Positions 10,047 to 19,242 of a stretch of 64,000 nucleotides of DNA are shown piece by piece (the first letter of the stretch is position 1; the number at the start of each line of letters is the position of its first letter). A program made the position numbers and the translations under genes. The notes beneath the pieces were generated by a model. It made no database searches. It had not been told where the DNA came from and was given only the letters and a program-made list of their open reading frames with translations. The stretch is from Deltaproteobacteria bacterium (GTDB lineage: Bacteria > Desulfobacterota > Desulfarculia > Adiutricales > Adiutricaceae). The DNA is taken from contig JAISRZ010000107.1 of the NCBI GenBank assembly GCA_031273455.1, forward strand, positions 1-64,000, given 5' to 3'.

Positions 10047-10332
10047 TGAAGCCGCCTTTGTTAAAAATGGAATATTTAGGAGTTATTGAGGAAATTTTTA
10101 ATCCAAAAAAAAAACGAGGTGTTGACATAAGTCGCGAAAATGGGTGAGATCATTCCAGGGCGAAAAAGAGTCCCAGAACCACGTTATAAGGAGCGCGTCA
10201 ACCAAAAAAACGCCAAAAATAATCGGAAAAGCTCTTAGCTTAAGTCAGCACTTGTTTAAAAGTATTCAGTCCAAAAGACGCGACGCGCTATTCCAGTCAT
10301 CGGACCGCCAAACTTGGATTACGAAGCTTGGA

Positions 10333-12003
10333 TTACGAATCTTGGTCAAAAATAGCTTTGACTTCGCCCCGACCATAAATTCCAACGCCAACCGCGATAA
10401 CCTTGAGGCCTTGACGGCGGAGTTGTTCGCCGTAATTTTTATCGTGGATGAATTTTAAGGCTTCATTGGCTTTACTATTTAAAACGGTATCAGATTTCTT
10501 TTTGTCATCTAGTCGCTCATACTTCATTTCGATAATCGCGTAAGTCTCTTGGTTAAGACGCAGAGTTAAATCAGGATTCCCCATATAACCCTGTTCTTCA
10601 GGCATAGAACTCATCAGTAATCCCCGGCTATACGCCCAAAAAAGGGAATGGTAGAAAGATTCCTTACGTCGATACTCTTTATCGGGATGGAGAACAGCCG
10701 GAAGTTCGGCGTAAAGGGCCCCGATGATGTTAGTTAAGGATTCAGCGTCGCGCTTCATTAAGGCTTCTTTCAGCTCTAAAGCTTTCATCGCCTTATCACT
10801 GTCTTTAACTAAAATCTTAAATAAAGCCTCAGATAAGCCGTTATAAAATTCACCGCTTAACTCAGAATTAGGAACTTTAAAATTATAGTAAGTAATTTTA
10901 TTCCTAATATTTATTTTATCTACTGTTAAATAACCTGTCTGAAACAAAAGGGACGCTGGCGTGATTTGGCCTGGAATTAACGAAGTGATGTCTCTTAAGG
11001 GGACATCTTCCAACTTGTCAAAGGTGAGTTCACTAGCGTTGTCTTGAAACATATTTAATAAAAAATGTGTCGATGGAGAGTTCAATTTCCAATATTGGCC
11101 AAAAGATTGTTCCTTAAAAAAATAAAGGATCGATATCGGATTTAAGACGTTAGTCTGTCCATCCCAGGAATATCCATCATACCATTTAAGTATCTCCGCC
11201 TTAAGGTCCGCCACCGTGGATAAATGGGCTTGCTCGTCTACGGTTGGCGGATAATCATTTTCCTTTATGGATTGGAGAACAATGGGATAACGATCGCCAA
11301 AATAAAGATCCATCTCTTCTGGAGTAAAGCCGCAGATGGCCGCGTACTTCTGAACTAATGAAATGTCGTAAAGGTTGTTAAGTCCAGCCGATATCCCCAC
11401 CATTGAGTAACGAGTGACTCCGGTCACAAACGCGAAACGTATAAGTTCATTGACAGTCTTAAGACTCATGTAGAAAGAGGAGAGAACTTGGAGAAACGCC
11501 TTGGATAAGGGCGTATTTGGCGGAACTGAGCTAAGCGGACAATCATATTCGTCAATTAAAACCACAACGTTTTTTTTGTATTTATCGCGCAATCCAGTAA
11601 TCAGTTGAATAAGGGCGTTTTCAAAGTCTGATAACTTAATAGTCAGTTTCGCTTGTTCCGCCAAAAATTTAAGCCTATTCAGGATCGCCCGCTCAAGTTT
11701 TTGTGGGGAGGAACTGACTATACTCATATCCAATCTTAAGACAGGATGTTGAGGAAAATCATACCCTGATTTTTCAATTTGTAAGCCTTTAAAAAGACTC
11801 CTATCTCCGCTAAAGATTTCCGCGATGGTTTTCAATACTAAAGATTTGCCGAAACGTCTGGGACGGGAAAGGAATACCGCGTTCTCAGATCCCTTAATCA
11901 GTTCTAACAACATGCCTGTTTTATCCACATAGACTAAATCTTGTTTTATTAGCTCCTTAAAAGAAATTAAACTAGTTGATATTTGTTTTAAATAGGTATT
12001 CAT
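10333..12003 (-). CDS. AAA-ATPase-like / PD-(D/E)XK nuclease family (DUF1703), copy 1
   Basis: A 556-aa member of the AAA-ATPase_like (PF09820) plus PDDEXK_9 (PF08011) family. The N-terminal P-loop reads RPRRFGKS (residues 47-54) and Walker B VVVLIDEYD (146-154). The C-terminal nuclease signature is PD at 477-478 with E-M-K at 492-494, so all catalytic residues are present. The cellular role of the family is unknown; it is often multiplied in genomes of gut and symbiotic bacteria. The ATG start has AGAGG 6 nt upstream. It is the leftmost of four tandem paralogs, each with a related leader. Copies 1 and 2 are nearly identical over their last ~350 residues. Confidence 0.92.
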   Translation of the reverse strand: MNTYLKQISTSLISFKELIKQDLVYVDKTGMLLELIKGSENAVFLSRPRRFGKSLVLKTIAEIFSGDRSLFKGLQIEKSGYDFPQHPVLRLDMSIVSSSPQKLERAILNRLKFLAEQAKLTIKLSDFENALIQLITGLRDKYKKNVVVLIDEYDCPLSSVPPNTPLSKAFLQVLSSFYMSLKTVNELIRFAFVTGVTRYSMVGISAGLNNLYDISLVQKYAAICGFTPEEMDLYFGDRYPIVLQSIKENDYPPTVDEQAHLSTVADLKAEILKWYDGYSWDGQTNVLNPISILYFFKEQSFGQYWKLNSPSTHFLLNMFQDNASELTFDKLEDVPLRDITSLIPGQITPASLLFQTGYLTVDKINIRNKITYYNFKVPNSELSGEFYNGLSEALFKILVKDSDKAMKALELKEALMKRDAESLTNIIGALYAELPAVLHPDKEYRRKESFYHSLFWAYSRGLLMSSMPEEQGYMGNPDLTLRLNQETYAIIEMKYERLDDKKKSDTVLNSKANEALKFIHDKNYGEQLRRQGLKVIAVGVGIYGRGEVKAIFDQDS

Positions 12004-12193
12004 AAAAACCTCTGGTTAGGGCGCGATCGCTAAAAATCGTCAAAAATCGCGTGCCCTTAATAGGCGCCAAAAAGCTAGGGTCGACCATTGGCCGGGTGAC
12101 TGGGGCATATTTTTCCGTGTCCGGGGTCTTAGAGATAATAGGGAGACTCAACTATTTCGGAAAAAACAACAAAAATATAATTCTTATAATTTT

Positions 12194-12221
12194 ATTATAC
12201 AGGTCTTTAAAATGAAATCAA
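12194..12221 (-). promoter_or_regulatory. Sigma-70-type promoter of DUF1703 copy 1
   Basis: Reading leftwards: TTGATT (12221-12216), 16-nt spacer, TATAAT (12199-12194), about 190 bp ahead of the ATG at 12003. The same pair occurs at the same relative place before copies 2 and 4. Confidence 0.7.
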
Positions 12222-12249
12222 GTTTTTTTTTTGAGGCCGAGGACGGCTG

Positions 12250-12285
12250 GCCTGATAGACCAAATCATGGCGTGGTCTATCAGGC
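12250..12285. promoter_or_regulatory. 13-bp palindrome upstream of the copy 1 promoter
   Basis: GCCTGATAGACCA (12250-12262) and TGGTCTATCAGGC (12273-12285) form perfect arms around a 10-nt loop, 28 bp upstream of the -35 box. No T-run follows on either strand, so an operator or other protein-binding site is likelier than a terminator. It is conserved before copy 2 and degenerate before copies 3 and 4. Confidence 0.55.
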
Positions 12286-12548
12286 TAAAAAGACTTAAGG
12301 GCTCTTCCTCACCAGGAGGAAGTTTCCTCTCCACGAATATTTTAATCAATAAATCCTTCTTTAATAAAATTAAAATATTTAAACGTTATTAGTGATATTT
12401 TAACTAAAAAATATCAGACAAGGTGTTTACCCAAGACGCGAAAAAGGCGTGAGATCATCGTTCGCGCGAGAAATGGATCAAGTTACCCTGTCCAAAGGAC
12501 TCTTTACCGCTTTTCAGTTGTCGGATTCCCAAAGCTGGACGGTTTATC

Positions 12549-12720
12549 TTAGCCAAAAATAACTTCCACCTGGCCTTGGCCATCAACCCCAACGCCCACC
12601 GTCACCGTCTTCTGGCCTTGACGATGGGGCCGTTCGCTAGACAATTTTTCTTGGCTGGCTTTCAAGGCTTCTTGAGCCGCGCGCCGCAAAACGTCCGGAG
12701 GGTTGTCTTGGTCATCGGTC
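12549..12720 (-). pseudogene. Truncated tail of a DUF1703 gene (copy 3 type)
   Basis: The reverse strand encodes about 57 C-terminal residues nearly identical to the end of copy 3 (15204-15375), including the RRAAQEALKASQ region and the ending VEVIFG-stop. Homology breaks exactly where the right duplication block begins (12721). The 75 bp downstream of the stop (12475-12548) also match the 3' flank of copy 3. The rest of the gene is absent, so this is a duplication scar and not a functional gene. Confidence 0.85.
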
Positions 12721-13000
12721 GACATAAGTCGCGAAAATAGGTGAGATCTTTGTCAGGGCGAAAAGAGTCCCAGAACTACGTTATAAGGAGCGCGTCAACC
12801 AAAAAAACACCAAAAATAACCGGAAAAGCTCTTAGCTTAAGTCAGATTTTTTTAAAAGTATTCACGAAAAAAATTAAAAACATACTTTAAAGGCGCAAAA
12901 AGCTGAAAAAATAGATCAAGTGAGAATTACAATGTCCAAAAGACGCGATACGCCATTCCAGTCATCGAACCGCCAAGCTTGGATTACGAATCTTGGATTA

Positions 13001-14668
13001 CTAATCTTGGTCAAAAATAGCTTTGACTTCGCCCCGACCATAAATTCCAACGCCAACCGCGATAACCTTGAGGCCTTGACGGCGGTACTGTTCGCCGTAA
13101 TTTTTATCGTGGATGGATTTTAAGGCTTCATTGGCCTTACTATTTAAAACGGTATCAGATTTCTTTTTATCATCTAGTCGCTCATACTTCATTTCGATAA
13201 TCGCGTAAGTCTCTTGGTTAAGACACAGAGTTAAATCAGGATTCCCTATATAACCCTGTTCTTCAGCCCTAGAGCTCTTCAGCAATCCCAGGCAATACGC
13301 CCAAAAAAGGGAATGGTAGAAAGATTCCTTACGCCGATACTCTTCATCGGGATGGAGAACAGCCGGAAGTTCGGCGTAAAGGGCCCCGATGATGTTAGTT
13401 AAGGATTCAGCGTCGCGATTCATTAAGGCTTCTTTCAGCTTTAAAGCTTTTATCTCAATATCACTGTCTTTAACTAAAAGCTTAAATAAAGCCTCAGATA
13501 AGCCGTTATAAAATTCACCGCTTAACTCAGAATTAGGAACTTTAAAATTATAGTAAGTAATTTTATTCCTAATATTAATTTTGTCTATCGTTAAATAACC
13601 TGTCTGAAACAAAAGGGACGCTGGCGTGATTTGGCCTGGAATTAACGAAGTGATATCGCTTAAGGGGACATCTTCCAACTTGTCAAAGGTGAGTTCACTA
13701 GCGTTGTTTTGAAACATATTTAATAAAAAATGTGTCGATGGAGAGTTCAATTTCCAATATTGGCCAAAAGATTGTTTCTGAAAAAAATAGAGGATCGATA
13801 TCGAATTTAAGACTTTAGTCTGTCCATCCCAGGAATATCCATCGTACCATTTTAGTATCTCCGCTTTAAGGTCCGCCTCCGTGGACAAATGGACTTTCTC
13901 GTCTACGGTTGGCGGATAATCATTTTCCATTATGGAGTGGAGAACAATGGGATAACGATCGCCAAAATAAAGATCCATCTCTTCCGGGGTAAATCCGCAG
14001 ATGGCCGCGTACTTCTCGTCAAATGAAATGTCGTAAAGGTTGTTAAGTCCAGCCGATATCCCCACCATTGAGTGACTAGTGACTCCGGTCACAAACGTGA
14101 AATGCAAAAATCTACTAACAGTCTTAAGACTAGCGTAGAAATCAGAGAGAACAAGGCTATTACCATCTGATAGGGCTTTATTTTGAAGTTTTGAGCTAAT
14201 CGGGTAATCGTATTCGTCAAATAAAACCACAACATTTTTTTTGTATTTATCGCGCACAAGCTCAATAAGTTCTTTAAGAGCGTTTCCATAGTCAGTGGAC
14301 TCCAAAGTTAATTCTTCTTTTTTCGCTAAAAGGATTAACATATTAAGGATCGCCCGCTCCAGTTTTTCCGGGGAGGAACAGGTCAGACTCATATCAAATC
14401 TTAAGACAGGATATTGGGGAAAATCATACCCTGATTTTTCAATTTGTAAACCTTTAAAAAGACTCTTATCTCCGCTAAAGATTTCCGCGATGGTATCCAA
14501 TACCAAAGATTTACCGAAACGTCTGGGACGGGAAAGGAATATCGCGGTCTCAGATCCCTTAATCAGTTCTAACAATATGCCTGTTTTATCCACATAGACC
14601 CAATCATTTTCGATTAGCGCTCTAAAGGAAATTAAACTAGTTGATAATTGTTTTAAACAGGTATTCAT
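13001..14668 (-). CDS. AAA-ATPase-like / PD-(D/E)XK nuclease family (DUF1703), copy 2
   Basis: A 555-aa paralog of copy 1, with RPRRFGKS P-loop, Walker B VVVLFDEYD and the intact nuclease signature GNPDLT...IIEMKY. Nearly all differences from copy 1 lie in residues 10-200, especially in the segment after the P-loop domain (about 100-190). The C-terminal half is almost invariant, which suggests recent duplication or gene conversion. The ATG start has the same AGAGG ribosome-binding site and leader as copy 1. An ATPase-nuclease is likely; its target is unknown. Confidence 0.92.
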   Translation of the reverse strand: MNTCLKQLSTSLISFRALIENDWVYVDKTGILLELIKGSETAIFLSRPRRFGKSLVLDTIAEIFSGDKSLFKGLQIEKSGYDFPQYPVLRFDMSLTCSSPEKLERAILNMLILLAKKEELTLESTDYGNALKELIELVRDKYKKNVVVLFDEYDYPISSKLQNKALSDGNSLVLSDFYASLKTVSRFLHFTFVTGVTSHSMVGISAGLNNLYDISFDEKYAAICGFTPEEMDLYFGDRYPIVLHSIMENDYPPTVDEKVHLSTEADLKAEILKWYDGYSWDGQTKVLNSISILYFFQKQSFGQYWKLNSPSTHFLLNMFQNNASELTFDKLEDVPLSDITSLIPGQITPASLLFQTGYLTIDKINIRNKITYYNFKVPNSELSGEFYNGLSEALFKLLVKDSDIEIKALKLKEALMNRDAESLTNIIGALYAELPAVLHPDEEYRRKESFYHSLFWAYCLGLLKSSRAEEQGYIGNPDLTLCLNQETYAIIEMKYERLDDKKKSDTVLNSKANEALKSIHDKNYGEQYRRQGLKVIAVGVGIYGRGEVKAIFDQD

Positions 14669-14846
14669 AAAAACCTCTGGTTAGGGCGCGATCGCCAAAA
14701 ATCGCGTGCCTTAATAGGCGCCAAAAGGCTAGTATCGACCATTGGCCGGGTGACTGGGGACTATCTTTCCTTGTCCGGGGTCTTAGAGATAATCGGGAGA
14801 CTCAACTATTTCGAAAAAAAAACAAAAATATAATCCTTATAATTCT

Positions 14847-14874
14847 ATTATACAGGTCTTTAAAATGAAATCAA
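14847..14874 (-). promoter_or_regulatory. Sigma-70-type promoter of DUF1703 copy 2
   Basis: TTGATT (14874-14869), 16-nt spacer, TATAAT (14852-14847). Identical in layout to the copy 1 promoter. Confidence 0.7.
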
Positions 14875-14902
14875 GCATTTTTTTTGAGGCCGAGGACGAC
14901 TG

Positions 14903-14938
14903 GCCTGATAGACCACATCATGGCGTGGTCTATCAGGC
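14903..14938. promoter_or_regulatory. 13-bp palindrome upstream of the copy 2 promoter
   Basis: Perfect arms GCCTGATAGACCA (14903-14915) and TGGTCTATCAGGC (14926-14938), 28 bp upstream of the -35 box. Only the loop differs from the copy 1 element. Confidence 0.55.
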
Positions 14939-15203
14939 TAAAAAGACTTAAGGGCTCTTCCTCACCAGGAGGTAGTTTTCTCTCCGCGAATATTTTAATC
15001 AATAAATCCTTCTTTAATAAAATTAAAATATTTAAGCGTTATTAGTGATATTTTGAACTAAAAAATATAAAACAAGGTGTTTACCCAAGACACGCCAAGG
15101 CGCGAGATTATCGTTCGCGCGAAAAATGGATCAAGTTACCCTCTGTCCAAAGGACTCTATACCGCTTTTCAGTTGTCGGATTCCCAAAGCTGGACGGTTA
15201 ATC

Positions 15204-16883
15204 TTAGCCAAAAATAACTTCCACCTGGCCTTGGTTATCAACCCCAACGCCCACCGTCACCGCCTTCTGGCCTTGGCGATGGGGCCGTTCGCTAGACAAT
15301 TTATCTTGGCTGGCTTTCAAGGCTTCTTGGGCCGCGCGCCGCAAAATATCCTTAGGGTTCCCCTCGCCATCATCGGGCGCGTATTTTAGTTCGATAATGG
15401 CGGAAGTCTTACGGTAAAGACTAACGGTCAAATGAGGGGCCAGCGTAAAGCCCGGCTCCTCAACCTTAGCGAGCGATCCTAATCCCCGGCAGTATGACCA
15501 TAGAAGGGAATAGAAAAAAGATTCCTTATAACGACAATCAATTTCTTTAACCTTATCCTCGCGGGGATAAAGAGCCTCTGGGAGCGCGGCGAAAAGGTCC
15601 CCGATGATTTTAGTTAAGCGCTTGGCGTCGCGATCGAACAAGGCGTCTTTCAGCTCTATAGATTTGTCATATGAATTATTGCCTTTAATTAAAAGTTTAA
15701 ACAAAGAATCAGATAAAGCGTCATAAAATAACGAACTTATTTCAAAATTAGTAGGTTTAAGGTTACAATATTGTATACAATCCCTAACATATCCATTGGC
15801 TATCGTTAAATAACCTGTCTGAAACAAAAAGGGAACTGGCGCGATATGGCTAGGAGTTAGCGACGCGAGGTCGTTTAAGGGGACGTCTTGCGACTTGTCA
15901 AAGGTGAGCGCGCCAGCGTCGCCCTTAAAGACAGTCATTAAAAAATGTTTTGATGGAGCGGTTAATATCCAATATTGACCAAAAGAGCTTTTCTTAAAAA
16001 AACGAAGGATCGACAGGGAATTTAAGACTTTAGTCCGTCCATCAAAGGAATAGCCATCGTACCATTCAAGTATCTTAGCCTTAAGGTCCGCCACCGTGGA
16101 CAAATGGACTCTCTCGTCTACGGTTGGCGGATAATCCTTATCATTTATGGATTGGAGAACAGTGGGATATCGATCGCCAAAATATTGATCCACCTCTTCC
16201 GGGGTAAAGCCGCAGATGGCCGCGTACTTCTCGTCAAAAGAAATGTCGTAAAGATTGGTTAGACCAGCCGATAACTCCTTCACTGAGAAACGAGTGACTC
16301 CGGTCACAAACGCGAAACGCAGAAGATGATTGACAGACTTAAGACTAGCGTAGAAAGCGGCGAGAACTTGGTTATTGGCCTCGGCTAAGGACGCGTTGTG
16401 GATATTTGAGTCAACCGGATAATCGTATTCGTCAATTAAAAGCGCGACGTTATTATGGTATTTATCGCGCAATCCCGTGATTAGCTCTATCAGGGCGGTT
16501 TTAAAGTCCGTGGACTTCAAAGTCAATTCTTCTTTTTCCGCCGCCAGGTTTAACATATTAAGGATCTCCCTCTTCAGTTCTTCCGGGGAGGAACTGGCTA
16601 TACTCAAATCCAATTTTAAGACAGGATATTGGGGAAAATCATACCCTGATTGATCGATTTGTAAGCCTTTAAAAAGGTTCCGGTCTCCGCTAAAGATTTC
16701 CTCGATGGTGTCCAAGGCTAAAGATTTGCCGAAACGTCTGGGCCGGGAAAGGAATACGAAATTATTAGGTTCGTTAATTAGTTCTAACAATAAACCAGTT
16801 TTATCCACATAGACCAAGTTGTTTTCTATTAGATACTTAATATTACTTGCAGTAGTTGTGATTTGTTTTAAACAGGTAGTCAT
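15204..16883 (-). CDS. DUF1703 AAA-ATPase-like paralog, copy 3, nuclease Asp lost
   Basis: A 559-aa, more divergent paralog. The P-loop RPRRFGKS and Walker B VALLIDEYD are intact. In the nuclease domain, the PD of copies 1 and 2 is PH (APHLTV) while the downstream E-L-K is kept, so the metal-binding Asp of the PD-(D/E)XK motif is missing. A nuclease-dead ATPase is a plausible reading. The ATG at 16883 follows a GGAAG box. The 252-bp gap to copy 4 keeps a decayed form of the leader (GACCATTGGC motif near 16930, broken palindrome near 17018-17045) but no recognisable promoter, so it may depend on read-through from copy 4. Confidence 0.88.
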   Translation of the reverse strand: MTTCLKQITTTASNIKYLIENNLVYVDKTGLLLELINEPNNFVFLSRPRRFGKSLALDTIEEIFSGDRNLFKGLQIDQSGYDFPQYPVLKLDLSIASSSPEELKREILNMLNLAAEKEELTLKSTDFKTALIELITGLRDKYHNNVALLIDEYDYPVDSNIHNASLAEANNQVLAAFYASLKSVNHLLRFAFVTGVTRFSVKELSAGLTNLYDISFDEKYAAICGFTPEEVDQYFGDRYPTVLQSINDKDYPPTVDERVHLSTVADLKAKILEWYDGYSFDGRTKVLNSLSILRFFKKSSFGQYWILTAPSKHFLMTVFKGDAGALTFDKSQDVPLNDLASLTPSHIAPVPFLFQTGYLTIANGYVRDCIQYCNLKPTNFEISSLFYDALSDSLFKLLIKGNNSYDKSIELKDALFDRDAKRLTKIIGDLFAALPEALYPREDKVKEIDCRYKESFFYSLLWSYCRGLGSLAKVEEPGFTLAPHLTVSLYRKTSAIIELKYAPDDGEGNPKDILRRAAQEALKASQDKLSSERPHRQGQKAVTVGVGVDNQGQVEVIFG

Positions 16884-17135
16884 AGTGAACTTCCGCTTTA
16901 GAGTTCGAACGTCAAAAAGTTTTGGCCGACCATTGGCGCGACATTGCCGCGCGGTTGGGGCCTATCCTTGGCTTAGGGTCCAATATTTCCGCGGCCAAGG
17001 ACGTTTGGCCCCCCGTTTAGACCCCCTCATTACGAAGTCTATCCGGTAAAATGGGCTTAGGAGCTTTTACCCCCAGGCGGTGGCTTCATTTCCGCGGCTA
17101 TTAAATTTAATGAGGCCACCATTATTAAAAATGGC

Positions 17136-18893
17136 TCAAGAAAAATGAAAATCCAGGCCAAAGCAAGTGAAGCGCCTTTCTTTCCTCTGATCCTCAAAGC
17201 TGGACTCTGAATCGCCGCCAAAAACAACTTCCACGTCGCCTTGACCATAAATCCCAACGCCAACTGTCACTACCTTTTGGCCATTAAGGCGGAGTCGTTC
17301 GCCATAAATATTTTTTTGACTGGCTTTCAAGGCTTGATCGGCTTTACCGCTTAGAGTATCCGCGATACTCCCTCTGTGGCGGTCGCGGGCGTATTTCAGT
17401 TCGATAATCGCGTAAGTCTGATTTGTAAGACTCATTATCAACTGAGGAGCCCCCTTACCACCGGGCTTCTCAACTTGAGCGAGCGACAGCAATCCTCGGC
17501 AGTAGGCCCAAATAACAGCGCGATGGAAAGATTCCGTAAACCGACAATCTATCTCCTCAATACTAGCGCCGCGGAGACGGATAGACGTTGGAATCTCCTG
17601 GAAAAGGTAAAAGAAGAGGCGAGCTAAGGATTTGGCGTCGCGGGTCAATAAAGCGATTTCCAGTTCCTGAGCTTTCATTTTCTTATCACTGTCTTTAACC
17701 AAATAAATAAATAAAAAATCAGCTATGCCTTTATAAAATTTACTATTTAATTTATTATTAGGAACGTTAAAGTTAAAATAATGGATACAACCACTAACAT
17801 ATCCATTGGTTACCGATAAATAACCTGTCTTAAAGAAAAGGGAGCTTTGGGGTATTTGGCTAGGGGTTAGCGACGCCAGCTCGCTCATAGGGTCAACTTC
17901 CAACTTGACAAAGGGGCGCTCGCTAGAAGTGTCTTGAGTGACGCTCGTTGGAAAATTTGTCGATTGAGAGGTTAATTTACTACATTGTTTAAAAGAATGT
18001 TTCTTGAAAAAATTAAGAACCCATAATGGGTTTAAAACTTTAGTCTGTCCAGCGAAAGAATAGCCATCGGACCAATTTATGATCGCCGCCTTAAGGTCCG
18101 CCACCGTGGATAAATGGGCTTTCGCGCCGATGGTTGGGGAAAAATCATTTTCCTTGATGGAACGCAGAACAATGGGATAATGATCGCTAAAATATTGATC
18201 CAGCTCTTCCGGGGTAAAGCCGCATATGGCCGCGTACTTCTTGTCCAAAGAAATGTTGTCCAGGTTATTCAGCGCGGTCGACAACCCCGCCATTGGAATA
18301 CGAGTGACTCCAGTCACCAACGTGAAACGTAGAAGATTATTGACAGTCTTAAGACCAGCGTAAAAATCGGAGAGAGTTAGGATATTCGCCTCGGCTAAAG
18401 GCGTATTTGGCGGAACTGAGCTAACCGGACAATCATAGTCGTCAATTAAAACCACAACGTTTTTCTGGTGTTTATCGCACGTTCTTTTAATCAGTTCTTT
18501 AAAAGTATATCCAAAGCTCTTTGACTTCAAAGTTAATTCTTCCTTTTCCGCCAAAAATTTAAGTCTATTTAGGATAGTCAGCTCCAGTTCATCCGTAGAG
18601 GAACTGGTTATACCCATATCCAATCTTAAAACAGGATATTGGGGAAAATCATATCCCGCTTTATCGATTTGTAAGCCTTCAAAAAGACTCCTATCTCCGC
18701 TAAAGATTTCCTCGATGGTATCTAATATCAAAGATTTGCCGAAATGTCTGGGACGTGTAAGAAGTATTGATTTATTAGGGCCTTTAATCAGGTCTAACAA
18801 TAATTCTGTTTTATCAACATAGACGCGGTTATTTTCGATTAGCTCCCTAATGGAATTACAACCAGTTGAGATTTGTTTTAAACAGGTCGTCAT
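17136..18893 (-). CDS. DUF1703 AAA-ATPase-like paralog, copy 4, several motif changes
   Basis: A 585-aa product and the most divergent copy. The P-loop reads RPRHFGKS, Walker B has IDDYD for IDEYD, and the nuclease PD is PQ (APQLIM), although E-L-K is retained. It ends with about 24 extra residues after the usual VEVVFGGD terminus. The reading frame is fully open, so the changes are not simple decay. It has its own copy of the family promoter at 19071-19099 and a GGAGG-like site before the ATG. It is probably inactive as a nuclease, and ATPase activity is uncertain. Confidence 0.85.
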   Translation of the reverse strand: MTTCLKQISTGCNSIRELIENNRVYVDKTELLLDLIKGPNKSILLTRPRHFGKSLILDTIEEIFSGDRSLFEGLQIDKAGYDFPQYPVLRLDMGITSSSTDELELTILNRLKFLAEKEELTLKSKSFGYTFKELIKRTCDKHQKNVVVLIDDYDCPVSSVPPNTPLAEANILTLSDFYAGLKTVNNLLRFTLVTGVTRIPMAGLSTALNNLDNISLDKKYAAICGFTPEELDQYFSDHYPIVLRSIKENDFSPTIGAKAHLSTVADLKAAIINWSDGYSFAGQTKVLNPLWVLNFFKKHSFKQCSKLTSQSTNFPTSVTQDTSSERPFVKLEVDPMSELASLTPSQIPQSSLFFKTGYLSVTNGYVSGCIHYFNFNVPNNKLNSKFYKGIADFLFIYLVKDSDKKMKAQELEIALLTRDAKSLARLFFYLFQEIPTSIRLRGASIEEIDCRFTESFHRAVIWAYCRGLLSLAQVEKPGGKGAPQLIMSLTNQTYAIIELKYARDRHRGSIADTLSGKADQALKASQKNIYGERLRLNGQKVVTVGVGIYGQGDVEVVFGGDSESSFEDQRKERRFTCFGLDFHFS

Positions 18894-18940
18894 AGGAAAC
18901 CTCCGCTTAAGCGCGCGAACGCCAAAAAGTTTGGGCCGAC

Positions 18941-18974
18941 CCGCGCCGACCCTCGCCGACCCGCGTTGACCATT
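18941..18974. repeat. Short tandem repeat in the copy 4 leader
   Basis: About three and a half copies of a 10-bp unit, GCCGACCCGC with single-base variants, directly before the conserved GACCATTGGC motif of the family leader. This looks like local slippage. Confidence 0.6.
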
Positions 18975-19070
18975 GGCGCGACCTTGACCGCGCGCCTGGG
19001 GCTTGTCCTGGGCTTAGGGTTTAAGAAATAAACGGTTGACTTAACTTTTTTGGCTCAAACAACAAAAATA

Positions 19071-19099
19071 ATTATACATGCCTTAAAAAATTAAATCAA
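19071..19099 (-). promoter_or_regulatory. Sigma-70-type promoter of DUF1703 copy 4
   Basis: TTGATT (19099-19094), 17-nt spacer, TATAAT (19076-19071). The spacer sequence differs from copies 1 and 2 while both hexamers are conserved, which supports function. Confidence 0.7.
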
Positions 19100-19168
19100 G
19101 CCTATTTTTCCTTAACCCAAGGGCGGTGGGTTTCGCTTGGGGGCTCCTATGACGCGGTCTATGGGGGC

Positions 19169-19221
19169 GCCAGGGCCACTATGGCCACCAGGGCCACTAT
19201 GGCCACTAGGGCCACCAAGGC
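19169..19221. repeat. 18-bp tandem repeat between copy 4 and the radical SAM gene
   Basis: Nearly three copies of CCAGGGCCACTATGGCCA with a degenerate last unit. No coding role is seen. It lies just downstream of the radical SAM gene stop. Confidence 0.7.
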
Positions 19222-19242
19222 CCGCCAATTGCCCCCAAGACC

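Larger units (their letters stand above)
10124..12720. repeat. Segmental duplication, left copy
   Basis: This block (3' flank, gene, upstream spacer and the tail of a third gene) is repeated at 12721-15378. Both blocks open with GACATAAGTCGCGAAAAT. Identity is high over the coding C-terminus, the promoter, the palindrome and the spacer. The right copy carries about 70 extra bp near 12860-12935. Confidence 0.85.
12721..15378. repeat. Segmental duplication, right copy
   Basis: Direct repeat of 10124-12720. It contains DUF1703 copy 2, its leader with promoter and palindrome, and at its right edge the intact 3' end of copy 3, whose duplicate is the truncated tail at 12549-12720. Confidence 0.85.

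Noticed and set aside
10333-18893. DUF1703 array as an insertion sequence or transposon.
   Set aside because: No terminal inverted repeats, target-site duplications or transposase motifs; the duplication is explained by unequal exchange.
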